Shown here in pieces: positions 16,102-24,127 of a stretch of 64,000 bases of DNA. The translations under genes were made by a program, and so were the position numbers. This DNA is from an uncultured Gammaproteobacteria bacterium (lineage in GTDB: Bacteria > Pseudomonadota > Gammaproteobacteria > HyVt-429). Below the pieces are notes generated by a model. It was given only the letters and a program-made list of their open reading frames with translations. It searched no databases and had not been told where the DNA came from. The first letter of the stretch is position 1; every line of letters starts with the position of its first letter. The stretch covers positions 25,235-89,234 of the forward strand of contig CAMYOD010000009.1 in assembly GCA_947259975.1 (NCBI GenBank), in the 5' to 3' direction.

Positions 16102-17235
16102 ATGGCAATTCACCGTAGATATCTGCTGTTGGCCGGCCTGTTGGCGGCGGTATTCGCCACCGCCGTGCTCGGTGCACAGGAGGTCGGCGAGGTTATTCTC
16201 AAGCGCGGGGTCGTCGCCGAGGACCTGTACCTGGCCGGACGCACCGTCGATGTGCAAGCGCAGCTACAGGGCGACCTGGTGGCCGCCGGCCAACGGATCA
16301 CCGTGGGCGATACCGTGACCGGCGATGTGATCGCCGCCGGGGAGACGGTGACGCTCCGGGGCGATGTCGAGGACGATGCGCGCCTCGCCGGACGCGCGGT
16401 GACCGTCGCCGGGACCATCGGCGATCACGTGGTGGCCGCCGGCGAAACCGTGATCGTCGAGGCCGGTGCCACGATCGGCGGCTGGGCATGGCTCGCGGGC
16501 CGGGAAATCGACGTCGCCGGTCAGGTCGGCAAGGAATTGAGGGCGGCCGGCCAGATCGTCATTATCTCCGGTGTCGTGGCAGGCGATGTGGACATCCTGG
16601 CGGAGGATATTCGCATCCTGGAAACCGCCGAGATCAAAGGTAATCTAATCTACCGGAGCGAGAACGCGCCGGAGATCGCCGCGGGCGCGACGATCGGCGG
16701 CGATGTCATTGAAAAACCCCTACCATATGCGGAGTGGGAGCGGGACGAGGCGCCGGTCGGCGGCGGAATTCTGTTTCTGTTGATGCTGGCGGTGGCGGCA
16801 ATGGTGTATTTTCTGGTGTTTCCCCGCTTCAGCCCCGCCGCCGCACAGACTGTCGGACGCTCGCCGTTGCTGTCCCTGGCGCTGGGGGTGGCGGTGTTGT
16901 TTGCCACGCCCTTCGTGGTCCTGCTGCTGTTGGTGACCGTGCTCGGTGTCCTCATCGCCCTGCCGTTGCTCGCCTGGTACCTGCTCACGCTGCTGGGCGG
17001 TTTCCTCACCGGCGTGCTCTATGTGGGCGACGTCGGTCTGCGGCTGCTGGGCAAGGCTGAATCGGGCGGCAAAGGATGGCGGGTGCTGTCGATCCTGCTC
17101 GCGTTGATTGTCATCGTGTTGGTGCAGATCATTCCGGTGCTGGGCGGCCTGGCGGTGTTCGTCCTGTTCGTGTTGGGGCTGGGCGCACTGCATTTGCAGG
17201 TCTGGCGTCGATACTCAGAAACGGGGTCGCAGTGA
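16102..17235 (+). CDS. Bactofilin-like beta-helix protein with C-terminal membrane domain
   Basis: A 377-residue protein: N-terminal hydrophobic signal (LLLAGLLAAVFATAVLGA), then about 170 residues of short repeats of the form AAG-x-x-V-x-V-x-G-x-V-x-GDV, the right-handed beta-helix pattern of bactofilin/polymer-forming proteins, then four or so transmembrane helices between about 218 and 365. Such proteins are predicted to polymerise on the outside of the inner membrane. GGAGG at about 16089 lies 8 bases before ATG 16102, which decides the start. It overlaps the next gene by 4 bases. Confidence 0.75.
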   Translation: MAIHRRYLLLAGLLAAVFATAVLGAQEVGEVILKRGVVAEDLYLAGRTVDVQAQLQGDLVAAGQRITVGDTVTGDVIAAGETVTLRGDVEDDARLAGRAVTVAGTIGDHVVAAGETVIVEAGATIGGWAWLAGREIDVAGQVGKELRAAGQIVIISGVVAGDVDILAEDIRILETAEIKGNLIYRSENAPEIAAGATIGGDVIEKPLPYAEWERDEAPVGGGILFLLMLAVAAMVYFLVFPRFSPAAAQTVGRSPLLSLALGVAVLFATPFVVLLLLVTVLGVLIALPLLAWYLLTLLGGFLTGVLYVGDVGLRLLGKAESGGKGWRVLSILLALIVIVLVQIIPVLGGLAVFVLFVLGLGALHLQVWRRYSETGSQ

Positions 17236-18083
17236 TCAACATCAAAGCACTGCGAATCATATTCATGCTGCTGGTCGTCGCCGCGCCTCAGCTTGCCGGC
17301 GCCCAGACTCTCGAAATCTCCGTACCCGGCTACGCCGCCGAGGTCGGCATTCACGCGGCCGCGGGTAGCGCGACAGATATTGCCGTCATCGCCCTGCACG
17401 GCAAGCGCGGGGGACGTAAAAACAAACACAACCTGGCGTTCGCCAAGAAACTCAGCCAGGCCGGCTATACCGTCTACACCCCGCAGATGCCCTGGGATGG
17501 CTACACCGCCACCCTGGAAACCGCATACGAATTTCTCGATGGCCTGATCGAACATATCGCAGCGGACAACAAGCGCGTGATCATCGCCGGTCATAGTCAG
17601 GGCGCGACCCTGGGTAATCTGTATACCACATCGCGCACGCCCCACGCGGCAGTGGTTGGCAACATTATCCTTGCGCCGGGGCACATCCTGCATCGTTCCT
17701 TCAAGATTCAGGAAGCCACGGCCCGCAGTGTCATGAAGGCGAAAAAACTGATCAAAGAAGGCAAAGGTGCGGAACGCACCCGCTTGCGGGATCTAAACCA
17801 GGGCCAGGACTTTGGTATCAAGGCGGTGCCGGAGTTCTATATCACCTATTTCGATCTGGGCATCCATCCCAATTTTGTCAGCCTGCTCAGCAAGATCACC
17901 TTGCCGACCTTATGGGTGGACGGCGAGGACGACGACCTTTCCCATCGTATGGGCTATGCGACCATGTTTCGCTCGTTCGTGCCCAAAACCGAAACGAACC
18001 GCTACGTCGTCGTTCCCGGTGATCACGTCGGCATGTGGGAAAACGCCCATGCGCCGGTTCTGGAATGGCTACCGCTGTTGTAA
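17232..18083 (+). CDS. Secreted alpha/beta hydrolase, GTG start
   Basis: A 283-residue hydrolase with signal peptide (LRIIFMLLVVAAPQLAGA), the nucleophile elbow GHSQGATLG, an acid in WVDGEDDD and the catalytic His in VPGDHVGMWE. The GTG start at 17232 overlaps the bactofilin-like stop (GTGA), so the two are translationally coupled and probably act at the same envelope site. The frame is open further upstream inside the preceding gene, but only from 17232 does a signal peptide appear. The charged region near 165-185 (KAKKLIKEGKGAERTRLRD) is a lid insert. Substrate unknown. Confidence 0.8.
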   Translation: MINIKALRIIFMLLVVAAPQLAGAQTLEISVPGYAAEVGIHAAAGSATDIAVIALHGKRGGRKNKHNLAFAKKLSQAGYTVYTPQMPWDGYTATLETAYEFLDGLIEHIAADNKRVIIAGHSQGATLGNLYTTSRTPHAAVVGNIILAPGHILHRSFKIQEATARSVMKAKKLIKEGKGAERTRLRDLNQGQDFGIKAVPEFYITYFDLGIHPNFVSLLSKITLPTLWVDGEDDDLSHRMGYATMFRSFVPKTETNRYVVVPGDHVGMWENAHAPVLEWLPLL

Positions 18084-18100
18084 GGATAGATAAAGGAATG

Positions 18101-18125
18101 GACGTGATTACTCTTCAATCACGTC
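18101..18125. terminator. Hairpin between convergent genes
   Basis: GACGTGATT (18101-18109) and AATCACGTC (18117-18125) form a perfect 9-bp stem with a 7-base loop; it overlaps the last codons of the minus-strand gene. There is no long T run, so termination is plausible but not certain. Confidence 0.45.
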
Positions 18126-18901
18126 GACTCCTGTTGTGATGCGACTGCCGCCAGCCGGCGGCGCAGCTCGGATCGCAAGCGATACCGCCCCTTGAGAGAG
18201 GTTTCGTATTCGATCGGGCGCGGGGCGTGCTCGGGTGCCGCGGTGCCCTGCCGGCAAAGCGTCAAAACACGATTGCCCGGCAGTATTTCCAAAGCCCGGG
18301 TCAGTTCCCAGATCAAATTGTCACTGGCCTCGGTGAGATCGATGACCGCAAGATCTGATGTACGCAGAATCTCAAGGACGTCTTCTTGCCAGCGGGCATC
18401 TTCCAGTTTTACCGCCGCCAATCCATCACCGAGGATCTCTCCCAGTTCCAGCCACGCAAACCAGGCGTCCTCCTGCTGGCTATGGCCATCGACGTCGGTG
18501 AGCCCCTGGATGTAATCGGGGTTGTGCACGGTAGTCAGTCGGCCGATGCAACCGAGGATGGGGCCCAGTTGGTCGCGGGCGGCATAGGAATCGTCTTCCC
18601 GAAAAGAACGGAGATAAGCGACTCGGACTTTACTTGCAAACAAACGTTTAAACAGGCGCGTAAGAGGTGCCGCCACATAGTGGCGTGCGGACCCGGAAAT
18701 TAAAACCACAGTGCCGATAACCAACGCGAGTTGTGCCCACTCCGGAAGGTTGTCTGCCCCAACCCCGATCAGGACGCCGATGGGCGCCAGGGCGATGAGC
18801 ATGACGAGGACGATCGCGTGCTCGTGATAGAACCCGAGTAATACTACGGTCCAGGGGCTCGGTACTCTAAGCACGCGTGAGGCGGAGCTTTGCTGTTCCA
18901 T
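18119..18901 (-). CDS. Two-TM protein with a TIR/NDT-like C-terminal domain (paralogue A)
   Basis: A 260-residue protein of unknown family name. Two transmembrane helices (about 30-50 and 56-72) precede a cytoplasmic domain that opens VAYLRSFREDD near 93 and continues with KLEDARWQEDVLEILRTSDL and DLTEASDNLIWELTRAL. The gene at 48288-49076 has the same plan with the same anchors (LYLRSFDDEE, DDDEWQSRVLKLMKQA, GLRWEIEML). The alternating hydrophobic strand / charged loop pattern and the late conserved WE resemble TIR and nucleoside-deoxyribosyltransferase-like folds, whose catalytic Glu sits in such a position. That fold assignment is inference. Confidence 0.6.
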   Translation of the reverse strand: MEQQSSASRVLRVPSPWTVVLLGFYHEHAIVLVMLIALAPIGVLIGVGADNLPEWAQLALVIGTVVLISGSARHYVAAPLTRLFKRLFASKVRVAYLRSFREDDSYAARDQLGPILGCIGRLTTVHNPDYIQGLTDVDGHSQQEDAWFAWLELGEILGDGLAAVKLEDARWQEDVLEILRTSDLAVIDLTEASDNLIWELTRALEILPGNRVLTLCRQGTAAPEHAPRPIEYETSLKGRYRLRSELRRRLAAVASQQEST

Positions 18902-18952
18902 GGTTGGGCTAAAGGTGAGTTTGAAGAGGGGCGGCGTGGATAATACTTAACC

Positions 18953-19348
18953 TCACCATCCCCTCTTCTTCAGATTATTTCCCGCCGTGAAAACCTTGTA
19001 CGTTGCCGTATGTCGATTACCGCTCTTATCGGACTGCTTGACGGTATCGCCGTCTTTCTCGATGCGTCTGCATTTGAAGCGATCGAATTCCCACTTGATA
19101 CAGATCGCATTGGTTTCCGCCTTCCAGTCGCCGGTGCGTTTGCCCCTCCTCTCGCTCACGCCGGTCAGTTTCCCATCCGGCGAATAAGAACGTTTGAAGG
19201 CGAAATCCTTTTTGTGGTGGTAACCCGCCACGGTATTGCCGGCGAATATCCCAGTGATTGCCTCTGCGGTCAGGGTCTCGGAATATACCGGTGCCGTCAC
19301 CGACAGGAAAATCGCGACAACGCCGGACAACGCAAGCTTTTTATGCAT
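18953..19348 (-). CDS. Small secreted protein, DUF995-like
   Basis: A 131-residue protein with a clean signal peptide (about 1-23, ending PVYSE). The mature part (LTAEAITGIFAGNTVAGYHHKKDFAFKR, SPDGKLTGVSERRGKRTGDW, CIKWEF, KCRRIEKDGDTV) has the pattern of short lipocalin-like secreted proteins grouped as DUF995: an opening GNT, a glycine-turn YSPDG and two cysteines likely to form a disulfide. AAGGAGA lies 7 bases upstream. Function unknown. Confidence 0.6.
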   Translation of the reverse strand: MHKKLALSGVVAIFLSVTAPVYSETLTAEAITGIFAGNTVAGYHHKKDFAFKRSYSPDGKLTGVSERRGKRTGDWKAETNAICIKWEFDRFKCRRIEKDGDTVKQSDKSGNRHTATYKVFTAGNNLKKRGW

Positions 19349-19443
19349 TGTCAGTCTCCTTGTTTCGCCGCCAGGCTGACAATCCTATCAGTAAGGAACG
19401 AAGATCAACGAGGAAAAACGACCTCGCGATCACGATAGGTACA

Positions 19444-21927
19444 TTAGAGTTCCCGGAGAATTCCCGACGGGCTGCGCTGCAGCACGGAACGGGTGCCGAT
19501 GACACCTGCCAGGCCGATGAGAAGGGCGCCAAGTAGGGGCGCGGCCAGCCAAACCTGCCACTTGAAACGGTACTCCAGCTCGAAGGCCTGAGTGTAGAGC
19601 AAATACGCGATGATCTCGGTGCCAATGGCGGCGAGCAGGCCGGCGAGTAGGCCCAGAAGCAGGAACTCGGCGAGTTGCGCACTGCGCAGTTGCCGGCGAC
19701 TCGCGCCGAGGCTACGCAGCAGCGCGCCTTCGTAGATCCGCTGATCGAGGCTGCTGGCGAGCGCGGCGAACAACACCACGAAGCCCGCCGCCAGCACGAA
19801 CAGCAACACCAGCTCCACCGCCGCGCCCACCTGTTGCAGGATTGCGCGCAACTGGCCCAGCACCTGATCGACTTCCAGCACGGTGACCGCGGGGAAGTTA
19901 CGAACGATGTCGTTGAGCAAGGGCTTTTGCTGCGGCGCGAGAAAGAAGCTGGTCAGCCAGGTGGCCGGATAGTCATCCAGGGCTCCGGGCGGAAAGATCA
20001 TGTAAAAGTTGGGATGAAAAGAATCCCATTGCACCTCGCGCAGGCTCGCGACGGTGGCGGTGAGTGGCTGGCCGCCGATGGAAAACGTCAGGCGATCGGC
20101 GAGATTGATACCGAGGCGTTCGGCCAATTGGGTTTCCACCGACACACCGCCGCCGCTGGCAGCGTCCCACCACGGTCCCGCCGTGAGGCGGTTGTCCGGC
20201 GGCAGGGTCGCGCTCCAGCTGAGATTCAGTTCGCGGCGCAGGGATTCATCGGCATCGTCGTCCTTGGTCACCGGCCTTGTCACCGGTTTGTCGTTGATGT
20301 GGGTCAGGCGGCCGCGCACCATGGGATACAGGCCGCTGCTCGGAATAGCGCGCGCGGCAAAATAATCTTTCAACGGCCCGACGTCCGCCGGCAGAATATT
20401 GAACGCGAAATGATTCGGCGTGTCCGGCGGCAGTTCCGTCTGCCAGGAAGCCAGCAGGTCGGAGCGCAACAGCGCGATGACGGCCATGGCCATCAATGCC
20501 AGGCCGAAGGCCAGGAGTTGCGTCAGGCTGCCGCGGCCACGGCGCCACAGATTGTTAAAGCCGTAACGCCACGCCACCCCGACGCCGGAACGCAGACGTC
20601 GAACCACGTTGAGCAAGGCCAGCGCGAGCAGGCCCAAGGCAAGCGCGGCGACGCCGGCGCCGGCCAGTACGCTGACCGTGATGAGCCAGTCGCCGGTAAA
20701 GCGCAGGGTCAGGACGGTGATCGCAAGCAGGCCGGCACCGTAGACCATTAATACAGGTGGCGACAGGGGCACCATATCTCGGCGCAATACGCGCAGCGGT
20801 GCGATCGACTTCAGGCGCAGCAACGGCGGTAAGGCAAAGCCCGCGAGCAGTAGCAGGCCGGCAGCGAACGCGAACAGGATGGGCATGGGCCCCGGTGATG
20901 GCAAGGTCGCGGGCAACAGACCCGTTAACAGCTGCGCGATGCCGGCCTGGGTCAGCCAGCCCAGCAGGCAACCGATGGCGCCGGCGATCAGGCCGAGCAG
21001 CAGGAACTGGGGCACCAGCAGGCCCAGCACCCCGCCCTGGCTGACGCCGAAGCAACGCAGCAACGCGGCAGTATCGTAGTGACGTTCGCCGTAGCGGCGC
21101 GTGGCCATGGCCACTGCCACGCCGGCGAGAATGACCGCCAGCAAGCTGGTAAGACCGAGATAACGGTTCGCCCGTTTGAGCGCGCGGCCGGCCCCGCTGT
21201 CACCGTCACCGATGCCTTGCAAGCGATGATTGGGCGCCAGTTGTGGGGTGAGCCATTGCCGGTAGGCAGCGAGTGCATTCGCGTTGCCGGCAAACTGGTA
21301 CTCGTAGACCACGCGGCTGCCAGGTTGGATGACTTCGGTACGCGGCACATCACCGAGCGCAATCAACACCCGTGGCGCAAGAGTAAAGAAACTGCCGCCA
21401 CGCCCGGGCTGGTAGGTCAACAGCCGTTCGACTCGAAATGACGCGACCCCGATCTCGATCACCGCACCCGGTACGATGGAAAGCGCCTGCATGATCCGCG
21501 GTTCGACCCAGGCGATGCCGACCGCGGGCGGGCCCGGCGCGACAGTTTCAGGACCGTATAAAACTTTCGCCGTGCGTAACTCGCCGCGCAGCGGATACCC
21601 CGCCCCAACCGCTTCGACACTCGCGAGTTGCAGTCCCTCGCCGTGCACCACCACGCTGGGGAAGCGCAAGGTCTCCGCCACACGCAGATTGCGATCACGG
21701 GCCGCCACCAGCCACTCGGCTGCGACCGGTTGCGGGCTGGCAAGCCGCAGATCGGCGCCCACCAGTTCTGCGGTTTGCCCGGACAGGGCGCGCTCCATGC
21801 GGTCGCTGAACAGGCCGATGGCGCTGACCGCGGCTACCGCAATGACCAGTGCCGCAGTCAGGACATTGAGTTCGCCGGCGCGCCAGTCCCGCCGCAACAG
21901 GCGCAAGGCCAACTTGAGGCGCGTCAT
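19444..21927 (-). CDS. ybbP: ABC transporter permease, YbbP family (FtsX-like)
   Basis: An 827-residue FtsX-type permease with about ten transmembrane helices in a 1+3...+4+2-like arrangement and two large extracytoplasmic domains, the size and order of YbbP (804 residues in E. coli). It begins MTRLKLALRLLRRDWRAGELN. ATG 21927 is chosen over an in-frame upstream ATG because it overlaps the YbbA stop by 4 bases (ATGA) and homology begins there. FtsX-like exporters of this class work as mechanotransducers or lipoprotein/lipid handlers rather than classic pumps; YbbAP with TesA is a long-known conserved neighbourhood of unclear role. Confidence 0.9.
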   Translation of the reverse strand: MTRLKLALRLLRRDWRAGELNVLTAALVIAVAAVSAIGLFSDRMERALSGQTAELVGADLRLASPQPVAAEWLVAARDRNLRVAETLRFPSVVVHGEGLQLASVEAVGAGYPLRGELRTAKVLYGPETVAPGPPAVGIAWVEPRIMQALSIVPGAVIEIGVASFRVERLLTYQPGRGGSFFTLAPRVLIALGDVPRTEVIQPGSRVVYEYQFAGNANALAAYRQWLTPQLAPNHRLQGIGDGDSGAGRALKRANRYLGLTSLLAVILAGVAVAMATRRYGERHYDTAALLRCFGVSQGGVLGLLVPQFLLLGLIAGAIGCLLGWLTQAGIAQLLTGLLPATLPSPGPMPILFAFAAGLLLLAGFALPPLLRLKSIAPLRVLRRDMVPLSPPVLMVYGAGLLAITVLTLRFTGDWLITVSVLAGAGVAALALGLLALALLNVVRRLRSGVGVAWRYGFNNLWRRGRGSLTQLLAFGLALMAMAVIALLRSDLLASWQTELPPDTPNHFAFNILPADVGPLKDYFAARAIPSSGLYPMVRGRLTHINDKPVTRPVTKDDDADESLRRELNLSWSATLPPDNRLTAGPWWDAASGGGVSVETQLAERLGINLADRLTFSIGGQPLTATVASLREVQWDSFHPNFYMIFPPGALDDYPATWLTSFFLAPQQKPLLNDIVRNFPAVTVLEVDQVLGQLRAILQQVGAAVELVLLFVLAAGFVVLFAALASSLDQRIYEGALLRSLGASRRQLRSAQLAEFLLLGLLAGLLAAIGTEIIAYLLYTQAFELEYRFKWQVWLAAPLLGALLIGLAGVIGTRSVLQRSPSGILREL

Positions 21928-22601
21928 GATGACACCCGGGCAACATTGACGATACGACCACCGTCGAGCTGAATGCGTCGATCGCAACGGGGCGCAAGTG
22001 CCTCGTCGTGGGTCACCAGGATCAGGGTAGTTCGGCGCTCACGGTTGAGTTCGAACAAAATCTCAATAATGCGCGCCCCGGTCGCGCTGTCGAGATTGCC
22101 GGTGGGTTCGTCGGCGAACAGGATCTCGGGCCCGCCCGCGAAGGCCCGCGCGATGGCCACCCGTTGTTGTTCGCCGCCGGAGAGTTGCCGCGGGTAATGA
22201 CCGACCCGATCGCCCAAACCGACGCGGTCGAGCAGTTCCCGGGCGCGGGCACCGGCATCCGTGACGCCGGCCAGCTCCAGGGGCAGCATGACGTTTTCCT
22301 GCGCGGTCATGCCGGCGAGCAACTGAAATGCCTGGAACACAAAACCGACGCGCCCCGCCCGCACCGCGGCGCGCCCGTCTTCATCGAGCAGCTCGAGGCG
22401 TTGGCCGGCGAGAGTGACGCTGCCGCGGCTCGGCGTGTCGAGCCCGGCGAGCAGACCGAGCAGCGTCGACTTGCCCGAACCGGACACGCCGACGATGGCA
22501 ACGCTCTCCCCTGCCTTGATCTCAAGGGTCACGTCCGACAAGATGTCGAGCATCCCCTCGCTGGTGACCACTTGTTTGCAAAGCCCTGCGGCCGAGACCA
22601 T
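21924..22601 (-). CDS. ybbA: ABC transporter ATPase, YbbA family
   Basis: A 225-residue ATPase of the LolD/MacB type: Walker A GVSGSGKST (about 39-47), signature LSGGEQQRVAIARA, Walker B ILFADEPTGNLD and H-loop LVTHDEALA. It powers the YbbP permease encoded downstream with a 4-base overlap. ATG 22601 is selected because homologues start a few residues before the first strand and AAGGA lies upstream. Its start codon shares two bases (CATG) with the divergent tesA start. Confidence 0.92.
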   Translation of the reverse strand: MVSAAGLCKQVVTSEGMLDILSDVTLEIKAGESVAIVGVSGSGKSTLLGLLAGLDTPSRGSVTLAGQRLELLDEDGRAAVRAGRVGFVFQAFQLLAGMTAQENVMLPLELAGVTDAGARARELLDRVGLGDRVGHYPRQLSGGEQQRVAIARAFAGGPEILFADEPTGNLDSATGARIIEILFELNRERRTTLILVTHDEALAPRCDRRIQLDGGRIVNVARVSS

Positions 22602-23220
22602 GTTACGTTCCTTACGTTCGATCTTATTATTCACTGGACTATCGCTGTGGTGGTTGGTTCCGGCGCAGGCTGCGCCGGCCACGCTGGTGCTGCTGGGTGA
22701 TAGCCTGAGCGCGGCCTACGGTATCGACCCAGCCCGGGGCTGGGCGGCACTGCTGCAGGGCCGTCTCGCGCAAAACGGCCTTAACTATAACGTAGTGAAT
22801 GCCAGTATCAGTGGCGACACTACTGCCGGCGGCCTGTCACGGCTGCCAGCCTTACTCGAGACTCACAAACCAAAAGTAGTCATCATCGCCCTGGGCGCCA
22901 ACGATGGGTTGCGCGGACTGCCGCTCGCAGCCATGCGGAAGAATATAACTGACATGGTGGGCGAGGCGAAGGCGGCGGGCGCCAAGGTGCTCTTGGTCGG
23001 CATGCGGCTGCCACCGAATTACGGGCCGCGCTACACCGCGGGCTTCACCGGCGTGTACAGCGACGTGGCGCAAACCGAAGGGATCGCGCTGGTGCCGTTT
23101 CTGCTCGAAGGTCTCGCCACCGACCTCAACATGTCCCAGCGTGACACCCTGCATCCCACTGCCGCGGCGCAGCCGCGCATGCTGGAGAACGTTTGGCCGG
23201 CTTTGTTGCCGTTGCTATAG
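22600..23220 (+). CDS. tesA: Periplasmic arylesterase / acyl-CoA thioesterase I, SGNH family
   Basis: A 206-residue GDSL/SGNH hydrolase close in length to E. coli TesA (208). Signal peptide about 1-25 (ends AQAAP), block I LLGDSLSAAYGI with the nucleophile Ser, the oxyanion Gly in block II, block III GANDG and block V DTLHPTAA with the catalytic Asp/His. The start at ATG 22600 gives an ordinary signal peptide; an upstream in-frame ATG at 22414 would put the signal inside the protein and is rejected. It is divergent from ybbA with overlapping start codons and followed 11 bases later by a spermidine-synthase-like gene. Confidence 0.92.
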   Translation: MLRSLRSILLFTGLSLWWLVPAQAAPATLVLLGDSLSAAYGIDPARGWAALLQGRLAQNGLNYNVVNASISGDTTAGGLSRLPALLETHKPKVVIIALGANDGLRGLPLAAMRKNITDMVGEAKAAGAKVLLVGMRLPPNYGPRYTAGFTGVYSDVAQTEGIALVPFLLEGLATDLNMSQRDTLHPTAAAQPRMLENVWPALLPLL

Positions 23221-23231
23221 AGCGGAAATCC

Positions 23232-23906
23232 ATGATTCCCTGGATCTTGCTCGATAGCGCACCAGTGCCCGGTAACGGCGGGGAGCTGCGCCTGTACCGG
23301 CGCGGCGATGAATTCTCGATCCGAATCGCGGGCCATGGCGAACTCATGAACAGCCGCATCCATGGCTCCGAGGATGCGCTGGCGGAACAAACCTGTGCCA
23401 GGCTGGTGGATCGCTCGGAGCCACGCCTGCTCATCGGTGGCTTGGGTATGGGATTTACCCTCGCGGCGGCGCTGCAACGGATCGGTGACCCGGCGCGGGT
23501 GGTGGTGGCTGAATTGGTACCGGCCGTGGTGGCCTGGAACAGAGGGCCGCTTGGCGAACACGCCGGTCATCCGCTGCAAGATCCGCGAGTGGCCGTGCGC
23601 GAGGGGGATGTTGCCCGAATACTGAATACTCAGCAGAGTGCTTACGATGCAATTTTGCTGGATGTGGATAACGGCCCTGAGGGACTCACGCGCAAGGAGA
23701 ACGATTGGCTCTATAGCATGGACGGGCTGAGCGCGGCCTACGCGGCGCTGCGCCCTCGCGGTGTATTGGCAGTATGGTCGGCCGGTCCGGCACCGGATTT
23801 CTTGCAACGGTTACGCAAACTGGGATTCGAGGTGGAGGAGCTGCGCGTGCGGGCGCGTGGATCGAAAGGGTCGCGGCACGTCATTTGGTTCGCCCGGCGT
23901 GACTGA
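23232..23906 (+). CDS. Spermidine synthase-like SAM-binding protein
   Basis: A 224-residue Rossmann-fold protein of the spermidine synthase / MnmC-like methyltransferase-fold group: LLIGGLGMGFTLAAAL near 68-83 is the SAM-binding glycine loop, VVVAELVPAVVAWNR near 92-106 the ribose-binding acidic end, and YDAILLDVDNGPEGL near 150 the post-I motif. It lacks the N-terminal beta domain of true spermidine synthases. Polyamine or methyl transfer cannot be decided. Position 11 bases after tesA indicates co-transcription. Confidence 0.75.
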   Translation: MIPWILLDSAPVPGNGGELRLYRRGDEFSIRIAGHGELMNSRIHGSEDALAEQTCARLVDRSEPRLLIGGLGMGFTLAAALQRIGDPARVVVAELVPAVVAWNRGPLGEHAGHPLQDPRVAVREGDVARILNTQQSAYDAILLDVDNGPEGLTRKENDWLYSMDGLSAAYAALRPRGVLAVWSAGPAPDFLQRLRKLGFEVEELRVRARGSKGSRHVIWFARRD

Positions 23907-23957
23907 ATAAATGCAGATCAAAGAACAATAAACGCAAGTAGTAATATCAGGAAATAC

Positions 23958-23977
23958 TGTTCCCTGATCCCATTTTG
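23958..23977 (+). repeat. Dispersed leader motif copy (TGTTCCCTGATCCCATTTTG)
   Basis: A diverged copy of the TGTTCTCTGACCCGGTTTTC motif, in the sense of the following channel gene but 150 bases before its start. Confidence 0.5.
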
Positions 23978-23985
23978 TGCGGTTC

Positions 23986-24001
23986 TGTGAACTCGGTCAC
24001 A
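23986..24001. promoter_or_regulatory. CRP/Vfr-like operator
   Basis: TGTGA-ACTCGG-TCACA is a perfect match to the CRP half-site pair TGTGA-N6-TCACA. It lies 127 bases before the mechanosensitive channel gene, in the only gap between it and the upstream operon. A CRP-family regulator with this specificity must exist in the genome for it to be functional. Confidence 0.5.
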
Positions 24002-24127
24002 CTATTACCCTTCACGTTTGCGTTTTTTACAAGATCGTAACGATTCCCCCTTTAATTTCGTCACTAAAAACTTTTACAGTAGGCGCGGTTTTTAAGAATA
24101 CATCACCTCAAAGGGGGGAAAGAGAGT

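Noticed and set aside
19675..20751. 358-codon frame opposite ybbP
   Set aside because: Low-complexity Gln/Arg/His content typical of antisense GC-rich frames.
22414..22599. N-terminal extension of tesA
   Set aside because: It would place the signal peptide inside the protein and overlaps ybbA; not plausible for an exported enzyme.
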